Positions 20,201 through 32,200 of a stretch of 64,000 nucleotides of DNA are shown piece by piece. The notes below the pieces were generated by a model. It was not told the origin of the DNA. It did no database searches and saw only the letters and a list, made by a program, of their open reading frames with translations. The stretch spans positions 5,456,001-5,520,000 of the forward strand of contig NC_065407.1 in assembly GCF_024362695.1 (NCBI RefSeq), read 5' to 3'. How positions within the stretch are numbered: the first letter of the stretch is position 1; each line of letters starts with the position of its first letter. The translations under genes and the position numbers were made by a program. The DNA is from Pectinophora gossypiella (lineage: Eukaryota > Arthropoda > Insecta > Lepidoptera > Gelechiidae).

Positions 20201-23200
20201 GAAGGGATGCCCTCCGCCCCGCACCAATACGAGCGAGTTTAATTTACACGGTAGGTTTTGTATGGAGTATCCTAGCTGTTTCTGGTTGAGTTGTGGATTT
20301 ATCGACTCTGCCCACCGGGTTAGGGATAGCAGGAATGATTTTTGCGTCTGTCACAATTTATAAAAAGAACTAGGTTGAAAGTACACATCAGGAAAGTAGG
20401 TAAGTACCCAATTTTTTGTTTTGAATGGTAATGCAATGAGGATCAAAGGGAAGAAATGAATTTGCACATTTCAAATATATACATATTACTAGCTTTTACT
20501 TGCGGGTTTCAATGTATTTACTCGATAATTACGTTGAATTGATAACATGACCGCTCAGACATGTTCCGGATATGTTTTACCTCCAAATCTTGCATAAAAC
20601 ACATTATTTAAAGCACGTATCTTAATAAATAAGACCCCAAAATAATATAAGTGAAAATATAAGTTTAAAAACTAAAACCTGACTACTACGGAAAAATCAC
20701 ATTCTAAAAAGAACGGAAAAGAAAAACCAATCTGTCCTAAGAGTTTGCTAATACGACGTATAAGACCACAACTATCTTCTAAACATCACTATTCGGAATA
20801 ATTTCAGAGAAATGTACCTATTTTCTTGTTTCATATTTTTTAGAGCGTGATTTTTCCGTAGTTGGGTTTTTAATTGTTGTTTAACTCGTTAAGGACTCGT
20901 CTTTTGATCATAGTTTCTCATCGTTAAATCAAAAACATCACCCTCTTTGACTGTAGGGTAAAAATGGAGTGAAATGGCATTTTAAGTGACGTCACAAATT
21001 GATAACCGTTTTGTGAATATTAAAGGGTTTTCACTCACAATAAATAAAATTGATGTTTAGAAGCAACGGCTGTACGGTCACGAGCATTAATATGTATTGT
21101 ATACTCTTTGGTACCATGTCACATTAACTTTTTTGACAACTTGAACTGTAAGTCTCACTAAATGTCAAATATATTAGTGCGACAGAGTCCTAAAGTGGGT
21201 ACATTATATTGCTCATGACTGTACATGCCACGGGATTCGCTGAAATGGTACTTCGCGCATAGCTAATAAAGTTCATCATCATCTTTACGAGCTGTGTACA
21301 TTAATACCACACCGCATACTCCCTACAAAAATATCATTCTCACCTTCTTCTATCGTGTGGGCTGTGAAGTGGATTACCAACCTCAACAACCCTGGTGTCA
21401 GGGTTACTATTGAGCTGCCAAAGGCCCCTGACATGACTCATGTAACGACTACCTACTTACAGCAGTAAGAAGTAACCGGGACCAAAGGCTTAACGTGCCT
21501 TCCGAAGCATATGGATCGTCTTATTTTCGGACAATCAGGTGATCAGCATGTAATGTCCTAACCAAACTAGGGATCGCAAAGTGATTTATGAGATATGTCC
21601 CCACCGGGATTCGAACCCGGGACCTCCGGATCGTGAGCCCAATGCTTAGCCACTGGACCACGGAGGCCGGTATTCTCATCTTGTGCCTCCTGACGCGTAA
21701 TTGCGAGCCAGATGTGCCTCAGTGCGCTCCCCTTAACTACTAAGCGGCTGAGGAGATTAAAATAAGATCCAGAGGGGGTGAGATAGGCGCCGGAATTGGT
21801 GAGGGGTGGGGGGGGGAGAGTTACTGTTCTATTCTTTATTCTATGCCAATACCAAAAGTCGCCCAATGACATAAATGAAGTGTGAAAACTTATAAATATC
21901 TTTATGTAATCGGAAAAAGTTACTAGGCGTCCCTTCGCTTCTAAGGTTACATATTTTAATATAATTTATCATCCAATGTATTTCATAATAATATGATAAT
22001 AGCATCGTAAGTTATTAATAAATTCTTTTCCATCCGTATCGTGGCTATTTATATCACGTTTCTTTGAGAGGCGTGAAAAATACGTAATATTTTGTTATAG
22101 TGTTACAAGTGACAACTTAAATTATTAATTATATAATCACGGCTGATGATGATATGAATGTAGATATAAAACGACTTCCGACTAAGGAATAAATATAAGG
22201 TTATTATGATTTTAATAGATTTGAATTGTAACCTGGGGTTTCTTTTATTTTCGACATCTAGGTAAGGTAGGTACTTAAGTATTTTGTTTATTCATCATCA
22301 TCTCCCTAGCATTATCCCGTTTTCAACAGGGTCCGCGTACCTAAACTGAAGATTTGACAGGTTCGGTTTTTACAGAAGCGCCTGCCTGTCTGACCTTCCA
22401 ACCCACGAAGGGAAAACCAGCCCAATGCCGGTTAGGTCACATACCTACAAAGAAGCATTTCTCCGTGATAATCATTTATGATCCAAACACGAATACAAAA
22501 ACAAATTCGACAATCATTTGTTTAGGCCTGTGCTGGATTCGAACCTGCGACCTCAAAGTGAAAGGAAAGAGTTCCACTCATTTAAGTATTTTGTTTATTC
22601 ATTCTTTAATATTTCACTTCCTGATTAGGTATGAGTCTCTTGGGTACGATATAGACTCAAATAATAGGCTATTGCGAATGTAATTCTGGCTTTGGCAATT
22701 TTTATTTCTTGGTTATCAACGGCCTCTGTGGTCCAGTGGTTGAGCGTTGGGCTCACGATACGGAGGTCCTGGGTTCGAATCCCGGTGATGTCACCACCGT
22801 CTCACAAATTTTTATTAGTTAGGACATTACAGGCTGGTTATCTGATTGTCCAAAAGATGATCCGTGCTTCGGAAGGCACGTTAAGCCGTTGATCCCGGTT
22901 ATAACTTACTGATGTAAGTGAGTAATCGTTACATGAGCCATGTCAGGGGCCTTTGGCGGCTGAATAATAACCCTGTCACCAGGGTTGAAGAGGTGGGTAA
23001 TTCACCTCACAACCCACACACGATAGAAGAAGATTTCTTAGTACTTAAGTTGTCTTTCACAAGATTTATTGTAATTTCTGTTGTAGGTAGGTACGTTCAC
23101 TAGAGAACGGAATAGATGAATCGGTGAAATAACAATGTAGGTATAATGTTCATGTGTAATGACAAAGAAATTTTCAATCAACAAGAGGTCAACGAATGAT

Positions 23201-26200
23201 TGATGTGATGTGAGTTATATTTATATTATTTTGTGTATTTTGGACTTTTCTTTTGTATTTATTTAAGGTCTGCGTTTTGGAATAAATCAAATTAATTAGA
23301 ACTGTAGGTACTTGAAAATGTACATTATTTTTGTACAAGTGATTTATGCCTTCCATTATTATGAATAACTTAAATAATAAATGAATTAAATTTTCAGTTT
23401 TTTGTGTGACGGAACATGACCACAAAACAAGTTAATATATTTTTTTTAAAATACACAATTTGAAAAGCTTTACTCATAACTCCACTATTTTTTATTAATG
23501 ACATAAACATTCCTCCACCAACCCGCATTGGAGCAGCGTGGTGGAGTATGCTCCATACCCCCTCCGGTTGATTGAGGGGAGGCCTGTGCCCAGCAGTGGG
23601 ACGTATATAGGCTGTTTACGTTTACGTTACGACATAAACATTCAAACTAAACCTATTCTGTCAAGTTTTAATTAACAACAATAAGTCACCACAAAAAAAC
23701 AAAACCTCAAACATCGATATCTACTAAACATAAAAACGCCAACTACTTATCTTCCAATCCATATTTTCTCGAACCTTCTTTACTTTCATTCAAAAAAGCG
23801 TCCGTCTGTCTGTATCCGACCAGTGAGTGAGTTAGTCAGTCCGAGAAGTGATATAAAGAACTGTTCCATAGTATAAAGAGAGTAAAATGATCGTCATAAC
23901 GGAACTAACCACACGGTTACGTAACCACTTTCACATTACATAATGTCGGCGGACGTAACCCGGTAATGACTTTGCAATGGTTTTTGTACAAATTGATTAA
24001 AATATAAAATCTGACGTTACGCAACTAGACTTAAATGTTGCTCGAATTGATTAATTGATTTGAAAGACTTAGAGAGTTTCGACTGTTTTTGAAAGAGAAT
24101 CAAGGTAAGTGCGTGAATTTGAAAGGTCTCGTTACGCTTATCTTCATCAGTCAAATACCTAGTAAACTTTATTTACTCACTAATAATTTTCCGTTGTTTA
24201 GATGCAGACGATTATTTTGATACAATGAAACTAGGTACCTATTTCCGTAATTTGGTTTTAGAAACGTTCTGTGGACGTTTTTACGCACAACATAATAGAG
24301 AAATCGATTTAAATTTTCTCTTTGTGAGTTTCCTTAAGCACGGGTAAGTCATAATATAACTAAGTTAAATATCCATTACAAATTGCCAATAGGGTTAACT
24401 GGTCAAAGATAAACTATTAAATGCTTACGTAGAAATAGAAGCCAGTTTAAGATGATCAAAAATCAATCTCACTTTACATGTCGACTTATTTTAGAATTCT
24501 ATTTATGAGTACGACGTTTGACCGCTTTTATTGATGACGTCACAGGTCAGTATTTCCAGGCAAACTCCATAAATTTTCGTTTTGACGTTTCATAAAAAGT
24601 ATCTCATTTGACTAAGTTGTCAAGTAGCCTATTATCAATTCTGCCATCGTACTGATCGATATTATAAACTTACAAGTCAGTTAAGCCCATCGCCAATTAT
24701 AGATATTCCGTCTTGACAGAATAGACATAACCAATCCCTTGATCAACTTCTACGACAGGCGCGGGGATATAATGCAGCTGAACACTCTACGCTTTTTCTT
24801 TCGCAAACTCATAGACTGGACACTTCATACAAAAATCTCGTTCTTAACCTTTGCGGTTACAAATGCAAACGGCCACGTTATGGGGACGGTTACGTTACGG
24901 CCACTTAGACTAAAGTGAGACCCAGCGGAGGTGAGGTAAATGTAGCTCGGAAAACCGGTACGAATTGGTGCGGGCGGAGAGTGTCCATTTTATTTCATTC
25001 TAGTCTAGTAGAGAAGTTTCTCTATTGTTGTCTAATATAGACAACAATGCACTGCTCAGTAAAGGCTTTTCTTTACTCTTTTCATTTCTCGCGGCCTTTT
25101 GCATGCTTTGTTTAGTCCTTTCGGCAGAACTCAATGTTATCAAAATTATCAATTTCGTCAGGGTTGTCAATTTCGTTATGGTCGCCAGAGTCATCGAAGC
25201 CGTAAAAGTAGTGAAAGCCCTCAAAATAGGTTTTTCAAAAAATTTACATGGTGATTACCTTAGCAATGTACGCCTTCATGTAGAAGTTTCCGAAGAGTAC
25301 GATGAAGGAGATCATGTACAGTATGAGGACGTAGTGCATCCACAGCGGGAATTCGCAGCCAGTTCTGATGCCGTTGATGCCCAGGATCAGCGCGCACGTG
25401 AATTGGATCTGGAAGATGCAATAAAAAAAATAAGAGCACGTAATAAGCGGGTAAGTGAAAGAATTGTACTATGTATACGTCGTCGCTGCTAATTCTTGTA
25501 ACTAGTGTTGCTTGTCGATAGACTATTGATAGTTTAAATAAAACCAATATTACCGTTGGGCTATCGATACTATTGCTTTATGACGATTGCTGCAGCATAA
25601 CTGCGATGTTGAAGCAGAGGAGACTTCGCTGGCTTGGTCACGTACATCGCATGGACCCTGATAGACTACCGCGTCAAGTAATGTTGAGCCAGATAGCGGG
25701 CGTAAAAAGACCTATGGGGCGTCCATCCTTACGATTTAAGGACTCCTGCAAGCGGGACATGAACAGCTTCGGTATTCAGACGGATGGGTGGGAGAAGCGC
25801 GCCGAAATGAGACCTGAATGGCGCCATGATATTAACGTCGGGACTTCAAGACATGACGATGACTGGCTGGAAAACCTGAAGCAAAAAAGTCTTCGTCGTG
25901 CTTTACCACCTCCTGAGGAGTCGCGTTTTGTGTGCGAACGATGTGGCAAGAAATGCCGCGCTGCTATAGGGCTCTATAGCCATCGGCGGCGCTGCGGGAG
26001 CCCGTAGACTCACAAGTGCTGCAACGATCATCTACAATGGATGCTGTGGCCAATGATGGTTTTAATTCCTTTAGACACCATCATTTATTTTTTTAAGTTA
26101 TATCTGTCATTTTCTTATCCGCCGAAAAGGAAAGGGACGGGTAACCGACAGGCGTAAAATTTATGGAACACGCTCTTCTCGATGTAACATTCTCCATGCT

Positions 26201-29200
26201 ACTTTTTAGAGAAAAATAAGGCAGTGGTTTCCCTTTTGCCTTCCGCCCACAATTTTAGGTAGGTACAAATTAGAAAAACCCTCCCAAAATGTTATAAGTA
26301 TGTAGTTGTTACATGAGCCATGTCAGGGGCCTTTGGCGGCTCAATAGTAACCCTGACGACAGGGTTGATGAGTTTGGTACTCCACCTCACAACCCATACG
26401 ATAGAAGAGAAGAAGATAGCAGTAGTAGATTTTCAAGGTCAACTTTCAAGTATCAAACTGTTGATAGTTCAGACACAGTATTGGGAACAGAAAGTCTATA
26501 AATAGGTTGTTATTTATAGTCTCGTTGACAAATACCTCCCTCAATGAAGGGAAGAATCAGTCAACATTCATTGTGTGTGTAATATATAGGGAATATGAAA
26601 TTTCGGACCGTTTTATTGGAAGGCGTAGAAGCTTCTACGTCATTTATAATCGTTATTGCTTAATAATATGTAAATAAGATTAGACATTACATCACTGCCC
26701 TAGAACATCTACTACGAATGTCGTAATCGTTAGTAACTTTTCTCGTGTGTTAGTATCATTGAATAATTCAAACTGGTTTCTTAAAATAGGCAATAAAAAG
26801 TGAAATTATTCAATAATAAGTAGCTTAATGTGGTATAAGTGCATACATAACTTAAAACCGTAATTTCAAGATGGGAATTTTAAAATATGTACAATAAGCT
26901 GCAAATATCCAATCAGTTTCTTGCAAAGTAATAAATTAACTGTTACACTTAAGACCTTCTGGTTACATGTCCTTTCTGTAATAGACCATAAACACCTACA
27001 AAACATAATTTTTATAATTATGAGAACTAATGGTTCATAAGTTCACCACTGTTTACAAATAATTCGTTGGGCTCAGTGACTGAACTTTTGCTCTTTTTTA
27101 TTTTTATTTTTTATTTATTGTAGAAAACATTTTACATAATGATACAATTGAATCGCATTGCTAAACCATGTAGGTTTGCCTCAATGCTATATTCCGCTAT
27201 TGTTAAAGTTTCTATATCGGAAGTATACTACTAATTAATTACACTATTGAATAAATAAAGTATATAAGTCAAACGCATACATGGACGAAAGAACCGGTAG
27301 AATAGGCAATTCGCCATAAGTGAGGCGCATTATACCTACGTATGAGAGGGCGATACCGAAAAACTGGTAACCAGCAAACAAGTAAACAAGATAGTGAACA
27401 TTGATTGTACATATTGGCATTTGACACTAGTACTACTCTGCAGTGGGTATCTACTGCAGCCATGTCATAACAGTTGACTAAGGAATGATGTCCTCGTATT
27501 ATGATAGACTTTTTCAGCCATTTTACAAAACAAGGACTAAAAGATAATACCAGGTAAAACTTAGCCCGCGCCAAGAAAGAACTCCCGCGGCTTTTGCATA
27601 GAATTATTAGACTTGTCAATGGGGACTTTCCAGGCTACGTTTTTCAAAAGCAATATAGATAGTTCTGTACTTACAGAACATTTTTTGTTTGTTACGTTGA
27701 ATTTTCTAATTTCATAGACAAACATATGCATCTTTTATATCTTTGTTTTTGGGCATAAATAATGACCCTATTTATTACACACAGGCACAATTACCTACAT
27801 CTTTCATCCATTATTATTCTGATCAAAATAAAGAGAAACAATAAGGTAGGTAAGGTAACGTAATTCTATACATAATGTGATCCAAATATCAAGCAAGGAT
27901 TATTTTTATATATACGTATATATGCTTCTGCCATTACATTGTATTTTGGAATAATTAGGGTACCCCGAGTATTGAGAAAATAGGTAATTATCACGTCAAA
28001 GCTGCAACGCCATAATAATTATATTGTTTTTGAAGAACGTAGCTTGGAGAGTCCGTCATTAGCTCCATTAAAATCCGTGAACTTATTTGTTTTACTTTAT
28101 GATATTACAATACAATACAATACAATACAATACAATACAATACAATACAATACAATACAATACAATACAATACAATACAATACAATACAATACAATACAA
28201 TACAATACAATACAATACAATACAATACAATACACTACAATACACTACAATACAATACAATACAATACAATACAATACAATACAATACCATACAATACAA
28301 TACAATACAATACAATACAATACAATACAATACAATACAATACAATACAATACAATACAATACAATACAATACAATACAATACAATACAATACAATACAA
28401 TACAATACAATACAATACAATACAATACAATACAATACAATACAATACAATACAATACAATACAATACAATACAATACAATACAATACAATACAATACAA
28501 TACAATACAATACAATACAATACAATACAATACAATACTATACAATACAAATACACATATACATATACGGAAGTAGACAGTATTTTCTGGAAAATTATTA
28601 AGGTATAAATTTAGAGTAAATTGAAACGGCTGGATCCGATATCGTTTGAACGTAACGTCAAAGCCGGGGGAAATTTTCAATCATTGAATATGGGAATATA
28701 ATAATTATTGTGTAACAGAAAACTGACAAAAGGCAGCAGTAACTGTCAGTACTATTTAGAGGCGGAAGAGAGGAGTCATTGTATGGTTTTGAAATTGACT
28801 ATTCTGGGCGCCATATCACTCGCGTCAAACAGTACTGCGGGGCAGAAGGCAAAAGAGAAACCACTGCTCTATTTTTCCCTTGTAGCATGGATAATGTTAC
28901 ACCGAAAAAATCTATAAAAAAATAAATGTAATAAGTGACGGTCTAGTTTATCTTCCAATGTTTTGTTACTAGGCCACCTTTTATATCTAACGACCGATGT
29001 TGTTACTGTCGAATAAAATGAGAATGGATATCGACATATTATTTGGAATAATAGACAATGATTTGTTTCACGAAAATAATAATCTGGGCTTCTTCAAGGC
29101 TAAAGTGAACATAGTCGTCTCCTTATACTGAAAACCACGCTTTTTAAAAACACATTCTGGTGTGATTTCCTATTATTTTAATGATTTCATCATCATCTTC

Positions 29201-32200
29201 CTGATATTATCCCGTTTACACAGGGTCCGCTGACCTAACCTGAAGATTTAAAATATGATTTTGCATGCTCTAGCAAGACCACCTAACCTTGATTCCTTTA
29301 TTTTTGGCGAGATATTCTATCTCCTAAACATTATCTCGTTGTTCACAGGGTTCGCTTAGGTAAGCCCCTCTAAAATTACTAAGCGCTACAATAAAACTAA
29401 AGCGGTTAAGCGCTTAGGGAAGATTTGACAGGTCCGGTTTTTTACAGAAGCGATTGCTTATCTGCCCTTCCAACCCGCGAAGGGAAAAGCAGCCTAATAC
29501 AGGTTAGGTCACATACCTCCGAAACGCATTTCTCGGTATGCGGGTATCCTCACGATGTTCTTCTTCACCTTGATGTTTTACTTCATTTTAATGCATTTCT
29601 TTAAAGGTAAGAAAATTAAAATCTTTATCTGGATTAACTGCTGGTGAAACTAGCGTGTCTATTGCGTGGTTTTGTTAACGAAAATGAAATTCGTATGTGA
29701 TTTTTCAAAAACTATAAAATTAAAAATATAAGAAGCCCCCGACCAAAAAAATGTAGTCAGTTATTATGACAAAAGGTTAAAAATGCTAAACCCTATAAAA
29801 AGCCAAAAATAACTTATCCCACATATGCTTGCAAGCAAACTGAGCGTGTAACATCCCTATCAGACTTAACAAACGACCTGATGACCTTGAAGACCTGAAC
29901 CGATTTCCACCAAACATAGCTAAGAACACTCTCGACTGATATACCTTTCAAACAAAAAAAAAAACGCATTAAAATCGGGTCATCCGTTTGGGAGCTACGA
30001 TGCCACAGACAGACACATACACATTTACACACACACACACAGACACGTCAAACTTATAACACCCCGTCGTTTTTGCGTCGGGGGTTAAAAAGGCTCACAC
30101 GTGGTTTTCACAATAAAGCAAAGATACGCGTTTTCTGGGTAAGCGTGGTGAGATTGTGGTCAATTGCCTTTGTAAGGTATTTTTTATATTTTGAAATGAA
30201 ATGTTATGCTATTATAAAACTCATTTGAATATTTTTGCTTTTCATTCGGTTGTTAATTTTTACAATTTAAAAAAAAAATCTCCTAAAGTAGGCTGAATGA
30301 TGTTTATATATGTCTTTACCTTTGCTTAGTTTATATAAAATTATATTATATATTGTAATTTTTCCTATATTCCATAATAAAAAAACATAATAGTATAAAG
30401 ATACGACTTACCAACTGCAGAATGGTGAGGTATTTCTTCCACCAGAGGTACTTGCTGACGTTGGGTCCGAAGACAGAAAGGCCGTAGTACGTGTACATAA
30501 GGACGTGAATGCCGCTGTTCACCATCGCAGGGAGGAATGCTAAAATGAAATGAAAAAAATGGTGAGATATTTTAATATCCTACACACGTAACCAGATAAT
30601 TCGTATGTCATCAGAGACGCTGAATCCAAATATAATATATATTAAGATCGTAAGGGCGTTGTCAAGCGAATTTTATTACTGCCCTTAGTAACATGTCGTG
30701 TATTCATAGGTCCCTAAATTGATTTGTCTGTATCTGTAAAGTAATAATTATGTTCTTCTTCTTATCGTGTGGGTTGTGAGGTGGAGTACCAACCTCATCA
30801 ACTCTGGTGTCAGGGTTACTATTGAGCCGCCAAAGGCCCCTGACATGGCTCATGTAACGACTACTTACTTACATCATTAATTTGTAACCAGGTGATCAGC
30901 CAGTAATTTCCTAACCAAACTAGGGATCACAAAGTGATTTTTGCGATATGTCCCCACCGGGATTCGAATCCGGGACCTCCGGATCGTGAGCCAAACGCTC
31001 AACCACTGGATCACGGAGGCCGGTAAATAAGTATGATTTGGTGTATAGATTATTTCATTACGTATCTCTACATATTAAATAGAACTTACGTAACACTAGA
31101 TAAACCTACCTACTTACTGTGTCTTTTATAATTGCATATCTGAGGCTCAAGTATAATGTGGATGGTCATCAGGTCGGATGTGGTCTGATAAAAAAAAAAT
31201 GGCATGGATGAGATGAGAGCCTCTCAGATTTCAAATTATTCACGCTAATTAGTGAATTCCGTCCCGTCTAAGCCAAATATAGAATTAAGACACTTCAAAA
31301 AAATTGAAAGTTCTTTTTGTTTCGGTTTGTCTAACAAGCTCGGTTTACTCGAAGAAAGTCCTATCGCTGAACTTCTTTTAATAAGATTGTTAAACAATAA
31401 AATATAGATATCTTTTTTTTTAGTTAAGTAACTGATGTTCGACCTAGGTATCCATGGCCTCGATTCCTGTAAACACTATTTAATTTTATTTCAAGTTATA
31501 CCCGTCATTTTCTTGAAAGAGACTGTTGTTTGATAAATAGCTGTTGTTTGGCATCACGCTGATATACAACCTGTTTGCCGTGTGCTGTCAACTCAATTAT
31601 GTCGGATTATTGACCAATAGATTTTTTCTGCCTAAAATTGGCGTGTGTTTTATAAATTTCATTTCTGTCGATTACCTACCCGTCCTTTCTCTTTTACGGC
31701 GGATAAGAAAATTACAAGTATACTTAACTTAAAATAAACTTAGATGTGTACTGAAATCAGCACTTATGTTACTACTAAATCAAGTGTGTTGTTAACTCTG
31801 TTGTGAAGACAACGTTCATTTATTCCCGCTGTTACTAATAGGCCACGTTCATCAATGTCGGATGTCTCATTTCACACATTTCTCAAACTGTGAACTTCGT
31901 GTAAAGTAAGCAAGTTTGGAAGGCCGCGATTTTCATGATTAAATTCCAATAGACCATATTGAATTTGTTTCCTCTTATACTTACACTTTGTGATCCCTAG
32001 TTTGGTTAGTTTGTTTGTTTCATTTGGGAAAGTAAGATGATCCATGCTTCGGACGTCTCGTTAAGCCGCGATTACTTATTACTGATATCAGTTCGTAGTC
32101 ACAAGTTACATGAACCGCGTCAGGGGCTTTCGGCGGCAAAATAATAACCCTGACACCAGGATTGATGAGGTCAGATAATCTCACCTCGTAACCTGCACGG

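Noticed and set aside
25244..25246. TAA after ...AYIAKVITM as the normal elongase stop
   Set aside because: The donor AAG|GTAATC precedes it, and a phase-matched terminal exon with a K-x-K-x-x end exists at 17132-17215. Kept only as a possible intron-retention end.
28044..28680. Several overlapping open frames of 96-191 aa with Tyr-Asn-Thr-Ile-Gln or Tyr-Cys-Ile-Val-Leu repeats
   Set aside because: They are the translated (TACAA)n satellite. A five-base repeat without stops stays open in every phase and has no coding significance.
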